This document shows, one piece after another, positions 7,057 to 15,112 of a stretch of DNA of 25,179 nucleotides. The position numbers and the translations under genes are program-made. The notes under the pieces are model-generated. The model ran no database searches. It was not told the DNA's origin and saw nothing but the letters and a program-made list of their open reading frames with translations. The stretch spans positions 1 through 25,179 of the forward strand of contig CAZZNQ010000061.1 of NCBI GenBank assembly GCA_964655775.1. Direction: 5' to 3'. This DNA comes from CAZZNQ01 sp964655775 (GTDB lineage Bacteria; Planctomycetota; Brocadiia; SM23-32). Position 1 is the first letter of the stretch. Every line of letters starts with the position of its first letter.

Positions 7057-8028
7057 GTGAGAACAACGCTTATTCTCGCAACAGAGAACGGAGTCGTCAC
7101 TGCGTCCGGGATTCCGGCCGATGGGGTGGAGCTTAGCCGTACGCTTGAAGGTAGCGTGGTAACAGCCGTCGCAGCGCGCGGCCGACGCGTGCTTGCAGGA
7201 CTGGAGGACGGATTGCTGGCGTCCGACGACATGGGGGCGGCCTGGCGGCAGGCCACGGCGGGACTAACCGTGCGCCACGTGCGCTGGCTGGCCGCCCACC
7301 GGGAGGAGCAGGGACGCCTGCTGGCGGGGACCGAGCCGGCGGCCGTCTTCTATTCGCAGGATGCCGGCGAGCACTGGCACGAATGCCCGGAGGTGGCGGA
7401 GCTGCGCGACGCACACGGCTGGTACCTGCCTTACTCGCCCGAGGCGGGGTGTGTTCGCGGCTTTGCGCAGGACGGACCTCGGGCGTATGGGGCGGTCGAG
7501 CAGGGCGGCGCCCTCCGATCGGATGACTACGGCGAGACCTGGCGTCTGGTGGGAGGCAGCACGGGCGACACCGATGCGCCGGCGTCCGGTTGCCTGCATC
7601 CCGACGTGCATAGCATCCTCATCCACCCGTCCTCGCTCGACCTCGTGTTCGCGCCGACCGGTGGCGGCCTCTACCGATCCGGCGACGGCGGCGATACCTG
7701 GGAGCTGCTCTATGAGTGCTACTGCCGGGCCGTGTGGGTCAACCCGCGGGACCCGGACGACATCATCCTCGGCCCGGCGGACGGAGTCAGCGAGAACGGC
7801 CGCATAGAGCGCAGCGACGATGGCGGCCGCAACTGGAGGCCGCTTCCGGAGGGTCTGCAGACGCCCTGGCCCGAACACATGGTGGAGAGGTTCCTATTCA
7901 CTGAGGACGGTCTGCTGGCCGTTCTCTCCAACGGCGAGGTGCTGATGTCCGACCCGCGCGAGCCCGAGTGGCGGCGCGTGCTGGCAGACGCCGGCGAGGT
8001 CAACGCCATAGCCGTCGCCGCGGGATGA
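7057..8028 (+). CDS. Asp-box (BNR) repeat beta-propeller protein, intracellular
   Basis: 323-residue protein with five Asp-box motifs (SxDxGxxW type) at about residues 56-63, 100-107, 155-162, 208-215 and 253-260, for example SDDYGETW and SGDGGDTW. These mark a beta-propeller of the sialidase/VPS10/YCF48-like class. There is no signal peptide, and no sialidase arginine triad could be recognised, so it is more likely a binding or scaffolding propeller than a sialidase. It resembles the many WD40/YVTN/BNR-like proteins of environmental bacteria. GTG at 7057 is chosen because AGGGAGG lies six bases upstream; an open frame farther upstream runs inside repeat copy C and is not coding. It converges on the transglutaminase gene with a 19-base gap. 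Function unknown. Confidence 0.82.
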   Translation: MRTTLILATENGVVTASGIPADGVELSRTLEGSVVTAVAARGRRVLAGLEDGLLASDDMGAAWRQATAGLTVRHVRWLAAHREEQGRLLAGTEPAAVFYSQDAGEHWHECPEVAELRDAHGWYLPYSPEAGCVRGFAQDGPRAYGAVEQGGALRSDDYGETWRLVGGSTGDTDAPASGCLHPDVHSILIHPSSLDLVFAPTGGGLYRSGDGGDTWELLYECYCRAVWVNPRDPDDIILGPADGVSENGRIERSDDGGRNWRPLPEGLQTPWPEHMVERFLFTEDGLLAVLSNGEVLMSDPREPEWRRVLADAGEVNAIAVAAG

Positions 8029-8047
8029 AGATAGGAACGAAAGCCTT

Positions 8048-10087
8048 CTAAGGCTCCACGTGCAGCACCACGGTTGAGATCGGTCCGGCGACGCCTGCTT
8101 TGTTCACGCTCCTGGCCTCCAGCTTGTTCTCGCCCGGGTGCAACGGCCATAGGAGCTTCATGTCGGAGGTTCGCCACTCGCCGCCCCCGATGCGGACCTG
8201 GAACTCCCGGAAGTTCGGCGTCATCGTCCCGATCGTAACGTGCACTCCGTCGTCGTCCGGCACGAGCGCAAGGGCAGCCTGGTTCACCGGAAAGTAGGGG
8301 TCGACGGCCGGGTTCTCGGGGCAGTCGCGCGTGTGCCAGCTCCTGCCCTCGCAGAGCTCGTCCTTGGTGATGAAGAAGTTGGCGTAGTCGGGACCTACGT
8401 CGAAGTGGTTGGTGTTCGGGATGTAGCCGACGAAGAGCAGCCGCCGCCCGTAGCTGTCCGACTGGGGGCTTTTCTCCACTCCGTTGTCGCCCATCTTGCC
8501 CCGCAGCACGCCTCCGCCTCCGCGCAGCAGCGCCTGCCGGTGTTCGTACATGTTGAGCGGCACGCCGTCCTTCTCCGGGTAGTAGTTGCTCGTCGCATCG
8601 AACTGTATCCACTTGCGATGCTGGTTCGACCATACCTCGTTCAGGCTGTGCCGTGGGATGGCCATAGGACGGCAGACCCAACCCAGGCTGTTCGCGGCCG
8701 TCATGAACACCACTGCGGAGTGCATGCACTGGAACTTGTGCTCGCGACGCGCCTCCTCCAGTATCCAGAACGGATCGCGCAGCATGTAGAGCTCGCGCGC
8801 GTGCCCAAAGTCCCACTGGTCGTAGACCCACTTCATCAGAAGAAGCTGCTGCTCGAACTCGTCCTTGCCGGCGGCGACGACGCTCTTGAGATCGTACCGA
8901 TCCAGCATCTGTTTCACCTTGGGGTTTTCGTAGTTCTCGTAGACGTAGCGATCCGAGAACTTGTTGGCCACGTAGGGAAGCATGCCGACCTGGGCCACGG
9001 AAACGCGCTGTCGGCCGCACTCGAACGAGTTGCCTTCCTTCAAGTCGATCGCTCCCGGCACATCGGGCAGGGGCGGTCCCAACGGAGCCGGCGGCGACAC
9101 CTCGCCGGGCTCGGATCTTTTCTGTGCCGCGGCAAGGTCCTGCATGGTCATCACGCCGGGCGAGCCCTTCGGCCGGGCGGAAACCGGCGCGAGCCGGATG
9201 GCGCTCAGCTCGAACTCGCCGTCGATGCGCGGCACAGCCCGGCTGGGCCCTCGCCTGGCGGCGAGGCGCACCGTATTACGTCCCTGATGCAGCCGGGCGG
9301 CGGCCGGCAGCGTGGCAATCGTCCAGTGCCGCACGTCACCGGTCGGCGGCGGGATAAACGCCTCGAGTCCGGCCACCGGCTCACCGTTCACCAGAAGCTC
9401 GCGGGGGCAGTAGCCGTCCGCCGCGTAGTGCAGGGAGATCGAGTAGTCGCCCGCAGCCGGCGCGTCGAACGCCCATTCCAGCCAGTGGCCGTCGTCCTGC
9501 CAGTCGGTCACGCGCCCCTGCGTGGGCGGGCCAAGCGCCTGCGCCGCGCCCCCGCCTTCAGCGGAGAAGTCGGCCGCGTTCAGAGTCAGAGCATCCCCGG
9601 AGGCGCCCTTAAGCGTTAGCGACTCGAGACGCACGCTCCGGTCGTCCTCGCAAATCAGCCTCAGCCTGCTGCCTCCGGCCGTCACACTTATCGGTGCGGA
9701 AAGCGTCACCTCGCCCCAGTTGCGCCAACTGCCTGTGCTCGGGAGCGTGAAAGGGTTGAGGCCACGGACCGGCGTGCCGTCCACCGCAAGCGATCGCCGG
9801 ACGTCCTGTTTCGCCGCGTAGCGCAGCACCACCTCGTATTGTCCGGCCGCAACGCCGTCGACGGGCCACTCGATCCAGTGTCCCGGCGTGTACCAGAAAT
9901 GAAGGAACCGCGGGTATTGACGGTTGTCCGCCTCCGGGACGACGCGCCTCGCCTGGCCGCCTCCCTCCGCCGCGTACGAGACGGCAGGGACCATTAGACC
10001 GTTCTCTGATGCCGACGCCCGCCCGCCGAGTGCCGCAGACATCGCGGCGACGGCGAGCACGATCACTGCTGCATGCCCGACGTTCAT
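8048..10087 (-). CDS. Secreted transglutaminase-like protein with two carbohydrate-binding-like domains
   Basis: 679 residues. A signal peptide spans about 1-27 (hydrophobic, ending ASA). Two related beta-sandwich modules follow at about 35-160 and 170-300. Each begins AEGGG, contains GHWIEW or GHWLEW, and ends in a conserved strand, as in CBM6/CBM35-like or related galactose-binding folds. A proline-rich linker leads to a transglutaminase-like core near 400-510. Its catalytic triad is C454 (FQCMHS), H480 (PRHSLNEVW) and D497 (QFDATS). A C-terminal beta domain closes the protein. Transglutaminase-fold proteins include cross-linkers, peptidases and deamidases, so the reaction is open. ATG at 10087 follows GAGAGGAAA. 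It is divergent from the secreted protein at 10332. The combination suggests action on glycoproteins or cell-surface polymers outside the cytoplasm. Confidence 0.85.
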   Translation of the reverse strand: MNVGHAAVIVLAVAAMSAALGGRASASENGLMVPAVSYAAEGGGQARRVVPEADNRQYPRFLHFWYTPGHWIEWPVDGVAAGQYEVVLRYAAKQDVRRSLAVDGTPVRGLNPFTLPSTGSWRNWGEVTLSAPISVTAGGSRLRLICEDDRSVRLESLTLKGASGDALTLNAADFSAEGGGAAQALGPPTQGRVTDWQDDGHWLEWAFDAPAAGDYSISLHYAADGYCPRELLVNGEPVAGLEAFIPPPTGDVRHWTIATLPAAARLHQGRNTVRLAARRGPSRAVPRIDGEFELSAIRLAPVSARPKGSPGVMTMQDLAAAQKRSEPGEVSPPAPLGPPLPDVPGAIDLKEGNSFECGRQRVSVAQVGMLPYVANKFSDRYVYENYENPKVKQMLDRYDLKSVVAAGKDEFEQQLLLMKWVYDQWDFGHARELYMLRDPFWILEEARREHKFQCMHSAVVFMTAANSLGWVCRPMAIPRHSLNEVWSNQHRKWIQFDATSNYYPEKDGVPLNMYEHRQALLRGGGGVLRGKMGDNGVEKSPQSDSYGRRLLFVGYIPNTNHFDVGPDYANFFITKDELCEGRSWHTRDCPENPAVDPYFPVNQAALALVPDDDGVHVTIGTMTPNFREFQVRIGGGEWRTSDMKLLWPLHPGENKLEARSVNKAGVAGPISTVVLHVEP

Positions 10088-10133
10088 CTGCTTTTCCTCT
10101 CGCTTCCGCTTCGGACAGGAACTTGACGCACCC

Positions 10134-10153
10134 ATTCTACACCATCGCTGGTG
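10134..10153 (-). promoter_or_regulatory. Possible promoter -10 box and dyad upstream of the transglutaminase gene
   Basis: On the minus strand TAGAAT (10139-10134) resembles a -10 box, about 47 bases before the start codon. Immediately upstream lies a perfect dyad CACCA/TGGTG with a 4-base centre (10140-10144, 10149-10153), in the spacer where a regulator could bind. No good -35 box is present at 16-18 bases, so an activator may be required. The rest of the 244-base divergent gap (10088-10331) shows nothing else I can name. Confidence 0.3.
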
Positions 10154-10331
10154 CAGTGCTACCGACAGTCTGCGGTGGGCGGCGGTCTCCTGCCGTATCG
10201 CCAATTCCCGCCTTGCGACTTATCCCGTCACTTGCCGTTGCACCTTGAGGCAGGTAGCCTGAACGGAACCGGGCGGATGGATGTCCCAGCTCACGTGCGC
10301 GTGATCTCACTGCTTGCAGGAGAACGTCGAG

Positions 10332-11828
10332 ATGAAGGTGACCGCAAAGGCGGCTGCAGCCGCGATGCTTGCTGTAGTGTTTCTGTCCGGTGCGGCGAGC
10401 GCCGGTCCGGCCGCGGAGTTTGCCAGGCAGCAGAAGGAGAGGGCTTTGATGAAGCAGGAGCACACGGGGGAGCAGTTCTGCTGGAACGTGGCGTATTCCA
10501 TGGGGCGTTTCGTCGGCCGCTACAGGTCCACGGGCGACAGGGAGTGGCTCGACGAGGCGGTGGGCTACTTCGATCTGTTGATCTCCAAGATGGACACCGG
10601 CCCCGACGGCTACAAGGGCTTCGTCGGGCCTTACATCTACGACAACAGCGTCTGGTGCGACGTGCACGTCGGCGATTCCATCATTATCGACAACATGCTG
10701 ACGTTCTCGGAACTCGTCCTCAAGGACGGCGAACTGGCTGCCGAGTATGGCGATGCCGCACGCCGGTACGTGGACCTGGCCAAGAAGCACCTGATCGAGA
10801 AGTGGGACAGCCGCGGCACCTTCCGCACCGACGGCCCGTACGCCGGATACGTGTCCTGGGACGTGTACTGCGATCCCAACGACCTGACCACCTGGTCGGA
10901 GCGCCCCCAGATCAAGAACTCCAACCTGAGCCTGCCGTTCAATAAGAACAACGACATGGCTAAGGCGTGCATGCGCATCTACCGCATCACGGGCGAGCAA
11001 CATTACTTCGACAAGGCGTGGAGCATATTCGCGTACATGCGCAGCCGCATGCAGTTCTTTGACGACCATTACGTCTGGAACTACTGGGAACCGTTCGGCG
11101 ACTGGGACCTAGACCTCGATGCCGGCAAGCCGCGCCACTGGGTGCAGGTGCACCCGCACCGCAACTACCAGTCGGGCGAGGTCGCGGACATCGTCGAGGC
11201 GTACCACACGGGAATCGTGTTCACACAGCAGGACATCCAGCGCATCATCAACACGAACCTGGAGGTGATGTGGAACGGCGACCGCGAGAATCCGCAGTTC
11301 TACAACTCCAACGCCACGCACCGGAAGCGCGAGCCGGGCGAGGGCGTGGCGGGCACGCTCTGGACTTCGCTGGCTGATTTCAGTCAGACGGTGAGGGACC
11401 TGCAGCAGGCGAGGCGGGGCAACAGGGGCTCAGCCCCCACCTACAGCAGCCCGCCAAGCTTCGAACGAAAGCATGAGCCGGCTATCGTGAGGACCCTCGA
11501 CTTCCCCACCTCCGAGTGCCGCGACCTGCACATGGCGGCCGTGATCGGCAACGTCATCCATCAGGGCGAGAACTCGATCATCATGTCCAAGGCATGGATG
11601 CCCGAAGTGCTGATGATCGACGTGTACTCCGCCGACGGGCAGGATATGGTCCTTCGACTCTTCCATGGCCCGGTGCCCGGCGGCGGCGACGGCATGGAGG
11701 GGTTCTTCATCTACCAGTGGGACGGAGTCGACCCATCCGCCCGCATGGACCTTCAGGGCGACTACCGCATACGCTGGACCTTCCGCGGCGGCCACCGCGA
11801 GTTCCCGATTACCATCATGAAAGACTGA
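10332..11828 (+). CDS. Secreted six-hairpin (alpha/alpha)-barrel-like protein, putative carbohydrate-active enzyme
   Basis: 498 residues with a signal peptide (about 1-24, ending ASA). The body is rich in helices with aromatic and acidic residues, for example NVAYSMGRFVGRY, FNKNNDMAKACMRIYRITG and WNYWEPFGDWD. This resembles the alternating helix pattern of six-hairpin glycosidases and uronate hydrolases/lyases. A C-terminal beta-rich region of about 100 residues follows a Ser/Pro linker near 365-380 and probably forms an Ig- or cadherin-like module. No family-specific catalytic motif was recognised, so the fold is an inference. ATG at 10332 has AGGAGA eight bases upstream. The gene is divergent from the transglutaminase and convergent with the first of the two paralogues (14-base gap), forming a local block of exported proteins. 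Confidence 0.72.
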   Translation: MKVTAKAAAAAMLAVVFLSGAASAGPAAEFARQQKERALMKQEHTGEQFCWNVAYSMGRFVGRYRSTGDREWLDEAVGYFDLLISKMDTGPDGYKGFVGPYIYDNSVWCDVHVGDSIIIDNMLTFSELVLKDGELAAEYGDAARRYVDLAKKHLIEKWDSRGTFRTDGPYAGYVSWDVYCDPNDLTTWSERPQIKNSNLSLPFNKNNDMAKACMRIYRITGEQHYFDKAWSIFAYMRSRMQFFDDHYVWNYWEPFGDWDLDLDAGKPRHWVQVHPHRNYQSGEVADIVEAYHTGIVFTQQDIQRIINTNLEVMWNGDRENPQFYNSNATHRKREPGEGVAGTLWTSLADFSQTVRDLQQARRGNRGSAPTYSSPPSFERKHEPAIVRTLDFPTSECRDLHMAAVIGNVIHQGENSIIMSKAWMPEVLMIDVYSADGQDMVLRLFHGPVPGGGDGMEGFFIYQWDGVDPSARMDLQGDYRIRWTFRGGHREFPITIMKD

Positions 11829-11842
11829 GACTCAGCACGCGC

Positions 11843-13312
11843 CTACTTCCAGGTTTCCTCCGCCGGCGGATCCTGATGCCCGTCCGGGGCGGGTGGAAGG
11901 TTGTTGCGGTAGGCGGCCCACATCTCCTCGACGAAGGCGTCCCAGCACTGTCCCTGGCGTGCGCCGGCGGAATACCGGTTGTCGTAGACCTCGTTAATGA
12001 TCTTGACGAACTCCTCGTCGTCCTCGGTCATCCAGCGGTCCACGTAAGCGAAGAAGGCGTCGTGGCCCCAGATGTCCTCGGCGTGCATCATGCGGGCGGC
12101 CAGCGCCTGCCCGACCCAGCAGATGCTTGTGCAGCAGCGCCGGTATCCCTCGGACATCGTCTTGTTGCGCCCCGGCCATTCGGAGGGGTGCAGGTGCTCG
12201 TACGGACTGCGGTCGGCGTAGCGCTCGGGGTTCTCCTTCGCGGCCAGCGGATACTGGCCGGTGAACAGGACCTTCGCACCGGTCCAGCACGGTCCGAACG
12301 CCGTGTGCTCATCCTCTCCGAAGCTCGCCCCGGGCGCGTACTTGCCGATGTTGAGCATCTGCTCGTCGTCGAGCATGATGCCCGCGAAGATGATGGGCCA
12401 CTTGCGTCCGTTGCCGAATCCGCCCTGCGCGGGCCAGCCGCCGCTCTCGCCAAGCTTGCCGCGGCGGGCGATGGCCCAGTTGTCTATGCCGACCTGAATC
12501 ATGCCCCGGCAGAGCTCTGCCTTTTGCTCGCGGGGATAGTCGCAGCAGAGCAGCAGCGCGCCCATCGAGACCACGCGTCCGACTTCGCGACCGTAGCCAG
12601 GCATGTTCTCGGACGGGTGAAGCTGCCGGCTGGTCCAGCTGTATACATGGTCCAACCACGGACGCTGGAAGGCGCGCTCCATCCACTCGAAATCGACCGC
12701 GCTCGGGGTCGGCTCCACAGCGGGCAGCCGGTCCCACCGGATCTCGGCGGCGCGGTAGAGTCGGTCCTTCTCCAGGTCGCAGTAGCCGGGCCGGAACGTG
12801 TCGTCGGGCACCGCCGCGTCCAGGCAGGTCAGCACGGCCGCCGTGCGCAGCCACGCGCTCTCCGGCCCGTCCGGCACACAGGGGATGATCTGGTTGCGCT
12901 GGCGTTCTTCCAGGCTGATAGCCGACACCAGCGAGTCCCCGGGCTTTATCGGAAGCGGGAAACGTGCGGCCAGCTCGGGGGTGAAATCGGCGATGCGCCC
13001 GTCGTAGGCGCTGGTCGTGTCGACGGGTGGGTTCAGCATCGAGCCGTTGCGGAATGCCTCTCCCTCGCCCGACGGGGCGGGAGTAACCGACGCGATCGTC
13101 ACCGGCCCGACCACGTAGTAGTCACCGTTCACGAACTGACCCACTCGGGCCGGCTTCTCGAAGCTCCACGTAATGCCGTACTGGGAGACGCTGTCACGCA
13201 TCATCAGGCGCCCTCCTTCCTGGGCTTGCAGCGCTGATCCCGTTGCCGCCAACACAAGCATCGCGACCGCGATAAGGCGCCACGTCCCGATTCCTGACAT
13301 CTTCGTTTGCAT
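11843..13312 (-). CDS. Secreted protein of unknown function, tandem paralogue 1
   Basis: 489 residues with a signal peptide (about 1-30, ending ALQAQ). An N-terminal beta domain carries FVNGDYYVVGPVT. A longer, mostly helical part follows, with conserved stretches shared with the next gene: ENMPxY, GNGRKWPIIFAG, FGEDxxT, CWTGAK, SPYEHLHPSEW, MSEGYRR and HDAFFxYVDRWM.EDDEEF. These look like the core of an (alpha/alpha)-toroid enzyme such as a polysaccharide lyase or hydrolase, but I do not recognise the family. ATG at 13312 is chosen over GTG codons at 13321/13318 because GAGGAG then sits at a workable distance. It lies 38 bases downstream of its paralogue on the same strand and is probably co-transcribed. 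The core helical segment is shorter and more cysteine-rich than in the paralogue. Confidence 0.8.
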   Translation of the reverse strand: MQTKMSGIGTWRLIAVAMLVLAATGSALQAQEGGRLMMRDSVSQYGITWSFEKPARVGQFVNGDYYVVGPVTIASVTPAPSGEGEAFRNGSMLNPPVDTTSAYDGRIADFTPELAARFPLPIKPGDSLVSAISLEERQRNQIIPCVPDGPESAWLRTAAVLTCLDAAVPDDTFRPGYCDLEKDRLYRAAEIRWDRLPAVEPTPSAVDFEWMERAFQRPWLDHVYSWTSRQLHPSENMPGYGREVGRVVSMGALLLCCDYPREQKAELCRGMIQVGIDNWAIARRGKLGESGGWPAQGGFGNGRKWPIIFAGIMLDDEQMLNIGKYAPGASFGEDEHTAFGPCWTGAKVLFTGQYPLAAKENPERYADRSPYEHLHPSEWPGRNKTMSEGYRRCCTSICWVGQALAARMMHAEDIWGHDAFFAYVDRWMTEDDEEFVKIINEVYDNRYSAGARQGQCWDAFVEEMWAAYRNNLPPAPDGHQDPPAEETWK

Positions 13313-13350
13313 CGTCACCACTTCTCCTCACTCTCGAATGTGCAACGCGC

Positions 13351-14973
13351 TCAAGGCTTCCATCCGTCAATCGGCGCGTCCAGCGTCGGACGGTACTTGA
13401 ACCACATATCCGTCACAAAGGGCTCCCACGCTTGCCCCTGGTGATACCACCTGTCCCCTTCGCTCAGCAGGAAGCGGCTGCTGGGGTAATCCGGGAAATG
13501 TTTCTGGATCTCGCGGCGGAACTCCTCGTCGTCCTCGTACATCCACCGGTCCACGTAGTCGAAAAAGGCGTCGTGGTTCCACTGCTCCTCGGCGCCCAGC
13601 AGGCGGATCACCAGCGCCTGCCCGGGCCAGGAGCTGCTGGTGTTGGCGCGGCGGTAGCCCTCGCTCTGCATGTTCATGCGGTCGCCTTCGTTCTTCCACT
13701 GCGAAGGCGACATGTGCTCGTAAGGGCCCCACTTGGGACGCGGGACGGTGCCGTCCGCATGCACGCCCGAGTGCCCGGCGAAGACGACCCTGGCGCCGGT
13801 CCAGCAGTCGCCGTACATCGTCTGGTTGTCCTCTCCGAAGTTGACGTTGGGGAACGTCTTCGTCGGAGCGGCCATCTCGTCGTCGCCCAGCAGCAGACCT
13901 GCGAACACAATGGGGAACTTGCGCCCGCTGCCGTGACCGCCCCAGCCTTCCCATCCCGGATGGCCGTTGCGGACGGCGCCCCAGTAGTCGATGCCGGTCT
14001 GGACCACACCCACCAGCAGCGGCTCTTTCTCCTCGGGGGTATAGTCCAGCATGAGCATCAGGCCCGCCATGGACATCGCCTGCCCGATCCACTGCTCGTA
14101 GTGCGGCATGTTCTCCATCGGCTGCTCGAAGCCGAAGAACCCCGTGTTCACCCACGGCCGCTTGAACACGCGCACCCACTTCTCCATCTTCGGCAGGTTC
14201 CCGGGCGAGGGCCGGTCGTAGGACGGATGGTTCTCCAGAGACGTTCCCTCCACGCGCGTGCATGCCGTCGGCCGCGGCAGTTCCGTCAGGAGGTCGCGCT
14301 TCAGATTGCGCGCCAGATACACGCGGTTCTCGGTGTCGCAGTAGGCGGGCCGGAACGCGTCGGCCGGCTGCGGCGCGTCCATGCAGGTCAGGATCGCGGC
14401 GGTCTTCACAGGACTGTTGTCGACGTGAGCGCGAACGAACGAGTTCGCGTTCGCGCCGCGCTGGCCCGTGTAGGGCGTCGAGACCTCTTCGCCCACTGTC
14501 AGGCTGACAGAGGACACCAGCGAGTCGCCCGGCGTCATCCGGATCGGTAGCCGCGCCGCCAGTTCCGGGCGGAACCAGTTCTTGATCCCGCTGTCATAGG
14601 CCACCTGGCGCTTTGCCGGCGGGTTCAGCATCGAGCCGTTGCGCACGACGTCCTCGCGCCCCAGGCCACCCGATTCCAGGCTCCGTTTCTCGTTGCTGTC
14701 CAGCTCACGGTCCGCCACTTGATTGCCGAAACGGGGCGCCGGATCGATGTCCGTCACCGTCACCGGCCCGACCACGTAGTAGTCGCCGTTCACGAACCGC
14801 CCCACCTGCGCCGGCTCCGCGAAGGTCCACGTGATCCCGCACTGGGAAACGTTGTCGCGCACCATGAGGCGCCCTCCTTCCTGGGCTTGCAGCGCTGATC
14901 CCGTTGCTGCCAGCACAAGCGTCGCGACGGCAATAAGCCGCCAAGTCCCGATCCATGACATCTTCGTTTGCAT
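13351..14973 (-). CDS. Secreted protein of unknown function, tandem paralogue 2
   Basis: 540 residues. It shares the architecture of the gene at 11843-13312: signal peptide, FVNGDYYVVGPVT domain, then a helical body with GSGRKFPIVFAG, FGEDNQT, CWTGAR, GPYEHMSPSQW, QSEGYRR and HDAFFDYVDRWMYEDDEEF. About 50 extra residues come from an N-terminal insert after PAP and a longer middle region. The first 80 or so residues are nearly identical between the two proteins, down to nucleotide level, while the rest has drifted strongly. ATG at 14973 has AGGAGA upstream; the GTG at 14982 is too close to that site. The upstream gap (14974-15112) separates it from the MttB-like gene. Function unknown; an exported carbohydrate-active enzyme is a reasonable guess from the conserved aromatic and charged residues. 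Confidence 0.8.
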   Translation of the reverse strand: MQTKMSWIGTWRLIAVATLVLAATGSALQAQEGGRLMVRDNVSQCGITWTFAEPAQVGRFVNGDYYVVGPVTVTDIDPAPRFGNQVADRELDSNEKRSLESGGLGREDVVRNGSMLNPPAKRQVAYDSGIKNWFRPELAARLPIRMTPGDSLVSSVSLTVGEEVSTPYTGQRGANANSFVRAHVDNSPVKTAAILTCMDAPQPADAFRPAYCDTENRVYLARNLKRDLLTELPRPTACTRVEGTSLENHPSYDRPSPGNLPKMEKWVRVFKRPWVNTGFFGFEQPMENMPHYEQWIGQAMSMAGLMLMLDYTPEEKEPLLVGVVQTGIDYWGAVRNGHPGWEGWGGHGSGRKFPIVFAGLLLGDDEMAAPTKTFPNVNFGEDNQTMYGDCWTGARVVFAGHSGVHADGTVPRPKWGPYEHMSPSQWKNEGDRMNMQSEGYRRANTSSSWPGQALVIRLLGAEEQWNHDAFFDYVDRWMYEDDEEFRREIQKHFPDYPSSRFLLSEGDRWYHQGQAWEPFVTDMWFKYRPTLDAPIDGWKP

Positions 14974-15091
14974 CGTCGCCACTTCTCCTGCCTCACGATT
15001 GCCCGGGGGCTAAGGGCTACCGCCTCTGTGTCGTCGCACTAACGGCGCCCGCCCTGCCCTCTGGGTCATCGACTAGCTCCGTCTGGCAGCC

Positions 15092-15112
15092 GCATTCTGC
15101 CAGTCAGAATGC
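15092..15112 (-). terminator. Hairpin directly after the MttB-like gene
   Basis: An 8-bp perfect stem GCATTCTG/CAGAATGC with a 5-base loop begins at the base following the TAG stop of the methyltransferase gene (minus strand). An alternative 7-bp stem CTGGCAG/CTGCCAG (15083-15089, 15097-15103) overlaps it, and the two are mutually exclusive. No T-tract follows, so this could be a factor-dependent terminator, a 3' stability element or a simple two-state structure. Confidence 0.4.
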
